Shown in pieces: positions 19,001-28,509 of a stretch of DNA of 64,000 nt (the stretch's first letter is position 1; every line of letters starts with the position of its first letter). The stretch is taken from the NCBI GenBank assembly GCA_963576725.1, contig OY755246.1:69163371-69227370 (forward strand). The letters run 5' to 3'. The notes beneath the pieces were generated by a model. It was not told the origin of the DNA. It did not search any database and saw only the letters and a list, made by a program, of their open reading frames with translations. Origin of the DNA: Azorinus chamasolen. Lineage: Eukaryota; Mollusca; Bivalvia; Cardiida; Solecurtidae. The translations under genes were made by a program, and so were the position numbers.

Positions 19001-21944
19001 CAAATATAAATGACTATCCCTTTACCTGATAAACTATTTGTAGTGTTGACCATCACAGATAGTGTAGAATCTGGGTCCCTGTTTATAAAGCTTTTAGTTG
19101 AGTCTGAGTTTCGTTCTCAAGCTTTTGATTGGTCAGATATGAGTTCTCAAGCTTTTGATTGGTCAGATTTGAGCCAAAGGCTCAAATCTGACCAATCAAA
19201 AGCTTGAGAACGTACTCAGACTCAACTAAAAGTTTTATAAGCAGGGACTCAGAACTACAGTAGAACCTCTCTTAAGCGCTTATTCATTTATTGACCATAG
19301 GAAAGCAGATGGTTGCTTAATGAAGGGGCAAAAGCAATGCAGAAAGCTCCTATGGGAGTTTTCTGCACTAATGTTGTCCTGCATTAAGCAACAATTTGCA
19401 TGACAGAGACCCAGAAAACAGTACAGAATCGGACCTTTAACATGTATGCAAAACGAGCAGGCACTGATCAAACAGCTGTAGGATATGCCTGATATGGGTA
19501 TTGTTAACGAGCAGATCCTGATCAAACAGCTGTAGGATATGTCTGATATGGGTATTGTTAACGAGCAGATCCTGATCAAACAGCTGCAGGATATGTCTGA
19601 TATGGGTATTGTTGGCATTGGTGTGAAACAGCTGAATCATCAATGACAGGTTAACCATTTACTCCTAAATACACATATATACGCCTTTGTAAACAGAGTA
19701 GACCCAGATCAGATAGCTCCTGTAGGAACCATCTGATCAGGGTCTGCTCTGTTTGCTTATGATATAACATAGATATGATTCTACAGTTTCTACCATGGCG
19801 AAATATTCATGTGCCCCATGAGCTATTATAACAATTAATCTCATTAATAGTCATGATGCCATTACTTTTTATATAAATATTCATGGAGTAACTGGTTATT
19901 TTAAAGTTGTTCTATAATAAATGGAATTGCCTACCAGCTAGGTAACTGGGAATGACCCTGGTCGCAGCATGGTTCATTGCGACTAACGCATGCTGAAGAC
20001 GCGCGACTGTGCCTCCTCTCCTCGCGAAATCCTCCAGCAAAGCCAAGGTGGGACTGAATGAGTAGTACGGGTTGGAACTGCGTCTCTGCAAATGAAAATG
20101 TTGCATAAAATTGTGTGTATCTATGCATTGTTAACCCTTTCAATGCCGGTTTTCAAATAGACTATTCCAAAATTCAAACAAATCACACCGTGAATATTCG
20201 GGGATGGGGTCTACAATATTTGGAAAGGGCATTAGAGACTGGTTTCCCTCAATGACAAAGTTAGACATGTAATAAACATATTCAATTCACTTAACCCATT
20301 CCCTCATAGGCTATTTTTAGACTCAGCCTGTTTGAATAAATCTACCAAAAAGGAGCATTTACTAGAGGAAAGGAAAATGCTAGAATTGGGTAGCACTGAA
20401 ACCATTTTGATAAATAGAGCATTTGCACCTATTATCACAATGGTTTCAAAAAGTGACTTTTACAGAGGCGTAGAAAGGCGTATTTATGTAGGAAAGAGTT
20501 AAACTCAGACTTTTAGGAAATAAACAATCGGCGGGAAGCTGCTTAATGCAAGGTAAAAGTCAAGCAAAAAGCTCCTTTGAGAGCTTTCAGCACGACTTTC
20601 ATTAAGCTGTTGTCTGTCTTTTAAAGACCTGTGATGATACGAATTTGCAAGTCCGATTTAAGAGTTTCGACTGTATCTTATTTTGCTACTAAAGAAATAG
20701 TACACATCAACATTAAATGACTCGTCTTACCGTAAATTTGTTTTTAATGGAGCCTATATGACATTTGGTGCATATTTCTAGTAAAAATCGATACTTCGAA
20801 CTTTTAGTAATGAAAATATTATGCTTTTTGTAACCAGGTAGCTGCTTAACCCTTCGCTTGCTGAATTTCAAATACATTTCTCCTTCTTTACCCATGCCCT
20901 GTTATATAATTACATATATCTTCACTGTGTACAAGTATTGCGCTGTATAATCACTGCTGTGGAGTGTACTGGTTGCACAATCAACGTGTAAATAGTGAAG
21001 ACCCTGATGAGACAGCTCATGCAGGAGCTGTCTCATCTGGGTCTTCACTATTTACAGGTAGGTATATTGACGCGATTAGCAAGCGAAGGGTTAATGCAGG
21101 GCAAAGTCATGAAGAACGCTCCTGCATGACTTTTCTCCTGTGGAAGCCGTCTTATCAGGATCTGCTCTGTTTGATTGTTTAATGATAATGGGTCTCATTA
21201 TACAAGTGTTGTCATTGTCAAACAATCCTGTGCTCAAATTATTACAATTATAAAACAATTATTACAATTATAAAACATTGTCTAATTAATATACCTTTGC
21301 TTTAATATCATAACATAACATATTGTTTATTTCGGTTTAAGCATTTAACAGTCCATCACCATACACACATAAATGAATTCTGCATGCAACGAAAATAAGA
21401 GAAAAGCATAAACGTACAATACATGATGGATGAGAGAGTGTAAATCATTAACACTACATGTATTACTTATTTGTGATCACTGAGTAGTGTTCATTGAAAT
21501 GTATCACTGTGTTTAAAACATTGCAAACTATTGCTAATTTAATAAGGACTGTTGTCTTATTTATTACTACTCAACAGCTCAATTATTTTAAACATGCTTG
21601 GTCGCTGCCAATACTATCTCTGAATATACTGTTTTCTAAAATTAGTTTAAATTACCATATTTCGGAAAAATTAATATGAAGTGACAAATGAACCTCTATC
21701 AGGCGATATGGTGTTACGCTACAGACTAACAAACTACCTAAGCTAATATGGTCAAGGGTTTTACCTCTATTAAGCGGCATAATGGTACGCCATATCCTAA
21801 CAAGCCGCCTAGACTCATATAGGCATTCTCAAGGGTCGAGGGCTGGTCTATTTGGTCAGCGATGCACTGAAATACTTGATGCGGAAGGTTTACCAGTGGA
21901 AGCCCCGGTGGAATGTTCCCAAAGTGCGGCAGGTCGTCCGCCAT
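15677..21944 (-). CDS. Act1/CIKS-like IL-17 adaptor, death domain plus SEFIR (4 coding exons)
   Basis: Join 21944-21789, 20085-19935, 18543-17168 and 16006-15677 (minus strand): 670 codons. In vertebrates Act1/CIKS (TRAF3IP2) binds SEFIR-containing IL-17 receptors in the cytoplasm and recruits TRAFs to activate NF-kB; here that role is inferred. Residues about 22-95 look like a death domain (FQCIADQID, LGGLLGYG, SPTLALLEDFARRGGT, HALVAMNHAATRVI). Residues 104-498 are a low-complexity Ser/Asn/Gln/Arg/Pro linker with Cys clusters. Residues 499 to about 655 are SEFIR: SEFVFVTFSW, DWLDQM, AKYVIVCLSP, RRFIPVLFPNSG. Junction phases are 0, 1 and 0, all consistent; donors are GTACCA (weak), GTAGGC and GTAAGT. 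The start has a good context (AAACATGG). I recognise no TRAF6 motif. The family call is confident; the exact orthologue is not. Confidence 0.88.
16007..17167 (-). other. Adaptor intron 3 with possible inverted-repeat element
   Basis: GT (17167-17166) to AG (16008-16007). An inverted pair near 16664-16684 (TTTATTATACTGCAAAGT) and 17106-17128 (ACTTTGCAGTATAATAAAG) could be the ends of a diverged DNA element of about 465 bp. No coding frame inside is supportable. Confidence 0.45.
17168..18543 (-). CDS. Adaptor exon 3 (disordered linker, first half of SEFIR)
   Basis: 1376 nt, entered after GATTGCAG and left at GAG|GTAAGT. The open frame continues upstream of the acceptor to 18643, but that part is intronic in this model. 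It contains two C-x-C-x-x-C clusters (residues 126-131 and 266-271) and a CxxC (366-369), then SEFVFVTFSW to DQMTTE. Confidence 0.92.
18680..18886 (+). mobile_element. Family C MITE, left end missing, in adaptor intron 2
   Basis: Starts at the core apex (CTAGAGGAGCCGTCTGATCA), then GGCTTCAATGTTCCGCCTTC and the right end ACAGGGAAAGGGTTAA. Confidence 0.75.
19075..19251. mobile_element. CCAAT-rich palindromic element, about 177 bp
   Basis: Ends GGGTCCCTGTTTATAAAGCT and TTTTATAAGCAGGGACTC are inverted, as are AGTTGAGTCTGAG/CTCAGACTCAACT and an inner CAAGCTTTTGATTGGTCAG. The left arm has a second GATTGGTCAG unit. Related to 484-575 and 965-1108. It lies in adaptor intron 2. Confidence 0.8.
19257..19410. 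mobile_element. H2 pogo-like MITE, right end lost
   Basis: ACAGTAGAACCTCTCTTAAG left end, core TTAATGAAGGGGCAAAAGCA with AAAGCTCCTATGGGAGTTTT. The right end is replaced by unrelated sequence before the 54-bp repeat. Confidence 0.7.
19454..19615. repeat. 54-bp tandem repeat, three units
   Basis: Unit begins ACGAGCAGATCCTGATCAAA and ends GATATGGGTATTGTTA. Units two and three are almost identical. The unit resembles a B-core arm (GCAGACCCTGATCAGA), so it may have started from a MITE. Confidence 0.85.
19651..19896 (+). mobile_element. Family B MITE in adaptor intron 2
   Basis: TTAACCATTTACTCC, core GTAGACCCAGATCAGATAGC around CTCCTGTAGGAAC, TTCTACAGTTTCTACCATGG, TATTCATGGAGTAACTGGTTA. It ends about 38 bp before exon 2. 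Confidence 0.8.
19935..20085 (-). CDS. Adaptor exon 2 (second half of death domain)
   Basis: 151 nt, entered in phase 0 after TTTGCAG and left in phase 1 at G|GTAGGC. It encodes RRSSNPYYSFSPTLALLEDF and on to IPSYLA. Its last base plus AT of exon 3 gives Asp 103. Confidence 0.85.
20131..20230 (+). mobile_element. Family F MITE, truncated
   Basis: TTAACCCTTTCAATGCCGG, TTCCAAAATTCAAACAAATC, GTGAATATTCGGGGATGGGG; the core and right end are lost. Confidence 0.6.
20295..20498 (-). mobile_element. Family A MITE with TTAA flanks, adaptor intron 1
   Basis: TTAA at 20291-20294 and 20499-20502. CCCATTCCCTCATAGGC left, AAATCTACCAAAAAGGAGC, the core's right arm mostly deleted (GCATTTGCACCTATTATCAC), right end GTAGGAAAGAG. 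Confidence 0.85.
20531..20675. mobile_element. H1 pogo-like MITE, partial
   Basis: GCTTAATGCAAGGTAAAAGT core with AAAGCTCCTTTGAGAGCTTT, right end AGTCCGATTTAAGAG..CGACTGTA. Confidence 0.55.
20820..21140. mobile_element. H core remnant split by family I
   Basis: GGTAGCTGCTTAA on the left and TTAATGCAGGGCAAAGTCAT on the right rejoin to the H core arm GCTTAATGCAGG when the I element (20850-21090) and one TTAA are removed. Confidence 0.65.
20850..21090 (+). mobile_element. Family I MITE, 241 bp, nested
   Basis: TTAA at 20846-20849 and 21091-21094. Ends CCCTTCGCTTGCTGAATTTC and ATTAGCAAGCGAAGGG. Core TAAATAGTGAAGACCCTGATG (with GAGACAGCTC) and its near complement. It is close to the copies at 33506, 35248, 41641 and 61049. 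Confidence 0.9.
21180..21740. other. Adaptor intron 1, unique AT-rich part
   Basis: No MITE core, tandem array or supportable exon seen. A small direct repeat ATTACAATTATAAAACA occurs near 21240-21275. Confidence 0.4.
21789..21944 (-). CDS. Adaptor exon 1 (start codon, first half of death domain)
   Basis: 52 codons from ATG (21944). The sequence just upstream, CTTCTATTGTAG before GTAAACATGG, is a plausible 3' splice site, so a noncoding 5' exon probably lies at higher coordinates. The donor GTACCA at 21788 is non-consensus but is the one that joins phase 0 to exon 2 and keeps the death-domain helices in register. Confidence 0.75.
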
Positions 21945-22221
21945 GTTTACCTACAATAGAAGATGGACATGTGCTTCACACTATCGGAAACCAAACTCGT
22001 TTTTGTCACCTGTGTGAATCAACAAACATGTATTAGTATCATTGCAGTGTTAGCTTTAATGAAGTACAGATAATCCACTCTTAACCGGAATTTAAATAAC
22101 ACTACCACTGTCTGTCTTTATAACAGGTAGCAGCTAAACCCCTTTCACTCCCCATGACAAATCTGTGATAACATATACAAACTTTGGATCCAGATGATGC
22201 AGCGAGTATAAACTTGATATT

Positions 22222-22480
22222 GACTACAAATCCGGAGGTCCGGGATTCAAATCCCGGTCCCTCTCGGAAATTTCAGAGACGCTTTTCATTGTCTCCCATC
22301 CGCACCTCCTCTCCACCCGGGGGTTAAATTAAAATGTCACTAGCCGGTACTGCGGCTGCATGATTGCGCCATATGTTAGCAGTGCTCAATATTGACTCAA
22401 TGACTAGGGGAGTAAATGTACAGTCGGCTGAGCGGTCCTTCGGACTGAAAGTAGACTATAACTAGGTACATGTACATGTA
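22222..22480 (+). mobile_element. tRNA-derived SINE, 5' truncated
   Basis: Starts inside the tRNA-like head: the box B region reads GGTCCGGGATTCAAATCCC, then the body CGGAAATTTCAGAGACGC, CTCCACCCGGGGGTTAAATT, and the 3' part GCATGATTGCGCCATATG, GGCTGAGCGGTCCTTCGGAC. It supplies the middle of the family, tying together the fragments at 27497 and 29378. Confidence 0.8.
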
Positions 22481-22569
22481 TAATAAATTATAAGTAAACC
22501 AGGCCCTGGTAAGATAACTCCTACAGGAACTGTTTGATATGGACCTTCTCTTTCTGCAATGTGAAATCA

Positions 22570-22850
22570 GAGCTACAGATTAAGGTGCGTATGTGTACCC
22601 ATATACTAAAACCGTCATTTCTCCACCAAACCCTATACTTTGACTACTCTACTCGAAGAGACGATTCTAAAGAGTAATCACAGTATAGGGTTAGGCTATG
22701 TGGATAAATAAAGGAGTAATTCTTGAAAATATTTACATTTACGCATCTTATCTGGATCGCTGGTCCAATATGAGAACAGGGGTTAATATACCGTAAAACT
22801 TCATCGCTGGTCCAATATGAGAACAGGGGTTAATATACCGTAAAACTTCT
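22570..22850. mobile_element. Family J element and a short duplication
   Basis: AGAGCTACAGATTAAGG end, TCATTTCTCCACCAAACCCT, core TCGAAGAGACGATTCTAAAG with partial complement, right flank GGAGTAATTCTTGAAAATAT and CATCTTATCTGGA. A 48-bp segment (CGCTGGTCCAATATGAGAAC..) is then duplicated at about 22753-22848. Confidence 0.7.
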
Positions 22851-23092
22851 CTAAAACACCACCAAAATAGCCTGAGCTCATATACCAGTGTACACACTCG
22901 GCTTAAACATATTCAAGACGTACATGTACATGTAATTATTGCTTATGAATATTTAATAGTTATTTGTTCTGGAGACAATGATTACAGTATTTAACCCGTC
23001 TCAAGCTACAACATAATATCTGCTAAAATTCAAATCTAGTACGATTTTTTTCTGACACACGATTCGTTACAAGTCCTAAAATGGTCGACCAT

Positions 23093-23565
23093 GTAACCTT
23101 TCCTTCATATAAGCGCCTATTCATGCATTTGCAAACAGAGAAGACCCAGATCAGACGGTTCCTGTAAGAGCCGTCTGATCAGGGTCTGCTCTGTTTGCTT
23201 TTGGTATGATAAAGAACTAATTCTACAGTTTCTATTTCGATAATACATTATTTTGGTTCATTGTACAATCATAGAGTGAATTTATATTCATGATGGCATG
23301 AGTTCTTGTCTGATTATCCATGGAGTGAAGGGTTAACCCATTCCTTCATATAATGAAGGCAGAAAAGACCCAGACCATGCGGTTCCTGTGAGAGACGTCT
23401 GATCAGTGTCTGCTCTGTTTTGCTTTTGAAATTATATTAGATCAGACTCTATAGTTTCTACCAATGCCATAAACACCCTGCGTACCTATCCATTATAAAA
23501 ATCAGCGAATAAATATGTTTGATGTTATTATTGCTTTCATAAATATTCAAATAGGTAAAGAGTTA
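23093..23565 (+). mobile_element. Two family B MITEs in tandem
   Basis: The copies 23093-23333 and 23337-23565 share one TTAA at the junction (GGGTTAACCC). Both have AAGACCCAGA cores, diverged in the second, TTCTACAGTTTC/CTATAGTTTC, and ATTCATG-type right ends. Confidence 0.75.
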
Positions 23566-23618
23566 AACATTAATGATGACACTTTTTTAAGTGTTCCGAT
23601 AGGGAAGTTTTTACTGTA

Positions 23619-23785
23619 CAGTAAAATCTCTCTAAACCGGACGCTTAATTTAGTATAAATATCGGTCTTGGAGACAGGTGGCAGCTTAATGCAGGATGAA
23701 AGTCATGCAGAAAACTCATCTAGCCACCTGCCTAAAAGTATCTAAATTCTTCTCTACTAGAATTCTGATAAGAGAGGTTTTACTG
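23619..23785. mobile_element. H1 pogo-like MITE, one core arm deleted
   Basis: TA flanks at 23617 and 23786. Ends CAGTAAAATCTCTCTAAACC / GATAAGAGAGGTTTTACTG. The left core arm TTAATGCAGGATGAAAGTCA is present; the right arm is deleted. Confidence 0.85.
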
Positions 23786-23826
23786 TATATTTAGTTTGGC
23801 AGGTTCTTGTAAAGATGCATTACTGT

Positions 23827-24050
23827 AACCCTTTATTTGATGCAGTCGTTGGAAACAGAGTAGACCAAGATCAGACAGCTCCTGTAGGAGCTGTCTGATC
23901 AGGGTATGCTCTGCTTGCTTTAGGTGTAATATACACATTTCTCAACGATTTCTGATATGTTCCAATACAAATGTGTGCATATGCCATTTGCAAAATATAT
24001 CTATTCTTCATAACGTAATTATTTTCATGAATATTCATAAGGTAAATGTG
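23827..24050 (+). mobile_element. Family B MITE
   Basis: TAACCCTTTATTTGATGC, core GACCAAGATCAGACAGCTCC around TGTA, with CTGTCTGATCAGGG; CATGAATATTCATAAGG end. Confidence 0.7.
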
Positions 24051-24239
24051 TATATGACTTCCCGTCTCACCTGTATCCAAACCACGTCGGAGTGTTTTAC
24101 AAATACGCTATACAATGCTAGATGTGACAACATATTATGTCAACAGCAAACTGGGTATGAGAACGTTTCGTTAGATCCACTGGAAACAATGTCAGGTTAT
24201 GATAGTTAAATTTCCAAGTGACCGACTCAAAGAAATAGT

Positions 24240-24500
24240 AAATACAACCCACGAGAAAGTAGGCAGTCGAGATGGTGGGGCATGAGAAATAAATAATTTA
24301 TTCTATTGTTTCTGTTTCTGGCGAGTGGGTGGGAACATTAGAAGTAATGTTGTATATATTGTGACTTTCTGTTTCTAGCCAGGGGTGGGGACATTAGGAG
24401 AAGTAATAATTTGTCGTAGTGTGAGAGCCTGTGTCTGGTGAGGAGGCGGGGACATTAATGATAATACCGGTAATTCGCTCTACTGCTTCTGTTTTGAAAT
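24240..24500. repeat. Imperfect 65-75-bp tandem repeat, 3-4 units
   Basis: Recurring TTCTGTTTCTGGCGAGTGGG, GGGGACATTAGGAGAAGTAA and TGTCTGGTGAGGAGGCGGGG segments spaced about 65-70 bp apart. Confidence 0.6.
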
Positions 24501-24692
24501 ACGAACTGCAGTGTTGGGGAAACTTCTATAATTTCCCCTCAGGTTTTGTCATACATGCATCACCCTGTCATGGAGAGTTATGTCAATATCACCTTTCTGA
24601 GCATTTAGGTCGAATGCATGTAAGCGAACGATGTTGTTGCTCTACATGTTAACTTCCTGTTTTTCATTCAGAAATGCAGTGGGCATCATTAA

Positions 24693-24885
24693 TCCTCACA
24701 ATGCTGAATTTTCAATGGACTCTTCCAAAATTTAAACAAGTCAAGCTTATGGTGAATATTTAGGGAGGTTTTTTTTAAAGAAATGTGTAACATGACAAAC
24801 AATGCAGACCCTGATGAGAGGGCCCTCTCATCTGTGTCTACACTGTTTGCAAATAAAATTGGCGACTCGTGTCCCGCACAATAAG
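24693..24885 (+). mobile_element. Family F MITE with TTAA flanks
   Basis: TTAATCCTCACAATGCTG left, GTGTAACATGACAAACAAT, core GACCCTGATGAGAGGGCCCTC (short apex), right TCGTGTCCCGCACAATAAGG then TTTAA. Confidence 0.8.
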
Positions 24886-24888
24886 GTT

Positions 24889-25090
24889 TAACCCTTTGCG
24901 CCATAAATACGCATTTTATACACCTTTGCTAACAGAGTAGACCAATATCAGACAGCTTCTTTGTTTGCTTATAAAATAGTATAGATTCGATTCCCCAGTT
25001 TCTGCTTGGGCAAAAATTTCATGTGTTAATATTCCATTTTAAAAATTAATCTAATTACTATTCATGATGACAAGAAATTCACTGTGTTTG
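24889..25090 (+). mobile_element. Family B MITE, truncated
   Basis: Shares the preceding TTAA. CCCTTTGCGCCATAAATACG, half core AGTAGACCAATATCAGACAG, CCCCAGTTTCTGCTTGGGC, TTCATGATGACAAGAAATTC. The right end is missing. Confidence 0.65.
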
Positions 25091-25319
25091 TTTGAAACGA
25101 GCTTTAGACCTCTGCAATCTGAGCAATGGTCGTATACAACTAGTGTCGCCTGATACGCGGTCCTTCGATCTTCCTTTTTTAAAAACAAAACAAATTCAGC
25201 GTTCAAAGTGTTATACTGTTTGTATACCGATGTGGATCCAAACTGTTTTCAAAAGTTATCTATCATTCATACATTCGTCCGTAGAGTGCTGGGATCTAAA
25301 ACCACCAAATGTGGTTTTG

Positions 25320-25829
25320 TATTCTTCCCTTCCAGATCATGGAAGTTCAGCAGCTGCAAGTCCTGAACTAGGTCATGGTAGACAATATAGTCCTGAACTA
25401 GGTCATGGTAGACAATATAGTCCTGAACTAGGTCATGGTAGACAATATAGTCCTGAACTAGGTCATGGTAGACAATATAGTCCTGAACTAGGTCATGGTA
25501 GACAATATAGTCCTGAACTAGGTCATGGTAGACAATATGAAAACTAGGTCATGGTAGACAATATGAAAAGTAGACAATATGAAAACTAGGTCATGGTAGA
25601 CAATATGAAAACTAGGTCATGGTAGACAATATGAAAACTAGGTCATGGTAGACAATATAGTCCTGAACTAGGTCATGGTAGACAATATAGTCCTGAACTA
25701 GGTCATGGTAGACAATATGAAAACCCTCACAATCTTCCCATGGGTAAGGAGAATCAAGCTTGTCAGGATTTGCCAGCAGAAAATTTACAAATGCCTTTCA
25801 ATATGAATGTCAACTGTCAGAGTCAAAGT
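25320..25829 (+). repeat. 30-bp minisatellite within an exon-like open segment
   Basis: A 3' splice-like TTCTTCCCTTCCAG precedes an open frame with a 10-residue repeat (SPELGHGRQY) encoded by AGTCCTGAACTAGGTCATGG plus TAGACAATAT. After six regular units, 26-bp variants break the frame. The last full unit reads into YENPHNLPMGKENQACQDLP and on to NMNVNCQSQS, where the K element interrupts. It may be a decayed or alternative exon; no homology recognised. Confidence 0.45.
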
Positions 25830-25833
25830 TTAA

Positions 25834-26094
25834 CTCTTTTGGCGCCAAATTTAAAAGTGTCGTCTGCAATAATAATTTCATATTAAATATAATTCTAAAC
25901 TAAATGATAAAGGTATATTAGTAAAACATTTGTTTTTTAAAAACCTGTATGCTTGGGCTGAAATAATACAGAAAACAGTGAAGTTTGGCTGAAATAATAC
26001 AGAAAACAGTGAAGTCTCAGGTCAGATGCCGCCTTGAAAAGGCGGCATCTGACCTGGGACTGCGCTGTTTGCAATAGTGCTGGCGTCGAAAGAG
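25834..26094. mobile_element. Element K, D-like MITE
   Basis: TTAA at 25830-25833 and a decayed TTGA at 26095-26098. Ends CTCTTTTGGCGCCAA / CTGGCGTCGAAAGAG. Core CAGGTCAGATGCCGCCTT AAGGCGGCATCTGACCTG. The left flank has a direct duplication (GGCTGAAATAATACAGAAAA twice). GTCGTCTGC links it to family D. Confidence 0.75.
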
Positions 26095-26432
26095 TTGATA
26101 GTCAAGCATGGAATCAAGATGACTAATGTCTTGTGCAGCCTAACAGTCATTCTGATATAGAATACACAAATGGAGTGGCGAGTCACAAAGGAAACAGCAA
26201 ATTGTTAATACAGAGAACGTAAGAGGTGAACTTCAGCACACAAGAGATTCCATATTGCATAATCGGTAAGAACAAAACAGTATGCAGAAAGTTCGTGCTG
26301 GAGCTTTCTGCATTTACTTTTGTTTTGTGCTATGCAAACATCTGATTTTACCGATCCCTGTGTTAATAAAGCATGTGATCGCATTGTCGAGACTTTACAG
26401 TATTAGAAAATCACAATGCTACCTATGTTTAA

Positions 26433-26653
26433 CCCTTTCCTCCATAAATATGCATTTCTACGCCTCTGTAAAAATCATCTATTGAAACCATTGTGATAAA
26501 TAGAGCATTTGCTCCTATAGGAGCAAATGCTCTATTTATCACAATGTTTTCAAACTACAAAATAATAAAGTTCTCCTTTCCTCTAGTTAATGTTCCTTTT
26601 CGGTAGATTTATTCAAAGAGATTGGATCTAAAAATACCCTATGAGGGAATGGG
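26433..26653 (+). mobile_element. Family A MITE
   Basis: TTAA at 26429. CCCTTTCCTCCATAAATATG, core GATAAATAGAGCATTTGCTC around CTATAG with a perfect complement, right half TTCCTTTTCGGTAGATTTAT, end GAGGGAATGGGTTA. Confidence 0.9.
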
Positions 26654-27193
26654 TTATACTTAATTTTAAGAAAACTTTTATTCAATGTACTTAACGACTT
26701 TACTGGGGCCTCAGTCCGTCCCAACTAAAACATTTTCATTGAATATTCAAACCAGGACATCTGAATTGTATTCTTAATTTTGAGATTTGAGACTGAGATA
26801 TTTGTATAATTTCCTTGTGAGTACTTAAGCTCAAAGATCCGACGGATTGCTTATTTTTGCACATTATCTATGGTAACCACCGATAAATATTGAGGGTCAT
26901 CAACTGTTCAAATGTTAGAAGTCAACCCAGGGCATGACACTCGAATTCGGTGACATGTACTAAGTAACCTTTCCATTTAGGCATTTCAGATTTCGCTGAC
27001 ACTTATTAAAACATTTGTCGTCTGCTTTTATTTTCAATTTTCTTCTGTTTTGTTTGAATAGCAATACCACCCTAGTTTCTTACAGCTTGGGCCCTGATAT
27101 AGGCTAACGCGAGCTACACGGTGTCTGATTTGAATCCAAACTCTTTGCCAATGTGATAACATATTCACCCTTGACAGTGAACTCTCCTCAATA

Positions 27194-27398
27194 CAGTAGA
27201 ACCTGTCCTAAGCGGTCATTCCTTTTTTTGAACATAAGAGTCTTAAAATCCAGGTGGTTGCTTAATGCAGGGCAAAGGTAATGTAGAAATCTCCTATAGG
27301 AGCTTTCTGCATTACTTTTGTCCTGCATTAAGCTACCACCTGCCTTACAGACCCATAATAAGACTTCTTTTAATGGCCGCATAAGACAGGTTGTAATG
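27194..27398. mobile_element. H2 pogo-like MITE, near complete
   Basis: TA flanks at 27192 and 27399. Left CAGTAGAACCTGTCCTAAGC, core TTAATGCAGGGCAAAGGTAA around CTCCTATAGGAG, right CCGCATAAGACAGGTTGTAATG. Confidence 0.85.
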
Positions 27399-27496
27399 TA
27401 CATGTTACTGTTGTCTGGGTCACTGCCAACTTGGCCTTGGATCAAATGCTTTATTACCCTGAGCCTGATCTGGATCCAAGTTCTTAGTAAATGTCG

Positions 27497-27625
27497 CTGC
27501 ATGATTGCGCCATATGTTAGCAGTGCTCAATATTGTAGGCCAATGACTCAATGACCAGGGGAGTAAATGTACAGTAGGCTGAGCGGTCATTCGGACTGAA
27601 AGTAGACTATAACTATGTACTTTTT
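27497..27625 (+). mobile_element. SINE 3' fragment
   Basis: Matches the 3' part of the SINE at 22222-22480: GCATGATTGCGCCATATG, ACCAGGGGAGTAAATGTACA, GGCTGAGCGGTCATTCGGAC. It has an extra GTAGGCC next to the duplicated-looking TCAATGACT. Confidence 0.75.
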
Positions 27626-27799
27626 TTTTCAGCGGCTAGCTGTCTATTTTCACTTTTGTTCTAGTTTTCCACCAATCAGAAACTATGTTACATTGTAATT
27701 TGCATATGACCTACAAGTATTTTGAAGTAAACCGTATTTTCATTAGTCAATACCTTGACTGGCATACAGCCTTTTTATAATGCCTCTACACATGGCCAA

Positions 27800-27900
27800 A
27801 CTGAATGTAGGACGTTTCGGCCAAGGAAGTTTCGCCCCGGATGTTTCGGCCCAGGACGTTTTGGCCATCTATTGTTTCGGCCTAGGACGTTTCGGCAAAA
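27800..27900. repeat. GGACGTTTCGGCC imperfect repeats
   Basis: Five imperfect copies of GGACGTTTCGGCC spaced 14-30 bp apart. TTTGCCGAAACCACC near 28498 is a possible inverted partner, so the 0.7-kb interval could be one element. Confidence 0.5.
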
Positions 27901-28509
27901 TTGAAAATTTGTATTAAAAAGCAAAAATTGAATAATCAAAATCATTGAATAACTATCTACATGTTAAATATTGATATGTGGTCCAATTGTGTTGGTTAAT
28001 ACAGATCAGGATATTAGCTAAGCAGGTGACATATTCACACTTACTCAACCTTGGGTACAACGAGTGATAAAGAGATGCTTTCAAATACAATAATCACATT
28101 GTTTAGTCATTTAAACAGCCCCAGGCCACATAACACATTACTAATGATTTATACTATCCCATTCAGTTTTGATTTTGGTCTTGGTCCAAACTGTTTGCCA
28201 CTCACTTTATGCTTTTTGTTTTCAGCCAAATTGTTGTTTAGTTCAACTTTTGGTGGATTCAAATACAAGTACAATACTGTAGTCACATAGTTGTTTATTA
28301 CCATGACCAGTAAAGAAATGTGAATTATTTATTACTTTGGTCATTATCAAAACTAGAGTATATATAATACATAAACAATATTACTGAGTAAAACTATATA
28401 GATCTATTATCCTCATAAGGTGTGGATCAATTTTTATTATCATTTTGCTATCAATTTAATACCACATTTGACCACGTCCACTTTGACGAACAGGTAGTTT
28501 GCCGAAACC

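Noticed and set aside
27800..27900. CpG-rich regulatory island
   Set aside because: The CG content comes from imperfect GGACGTTTCGGCC repeats, not from a promoter-like region.
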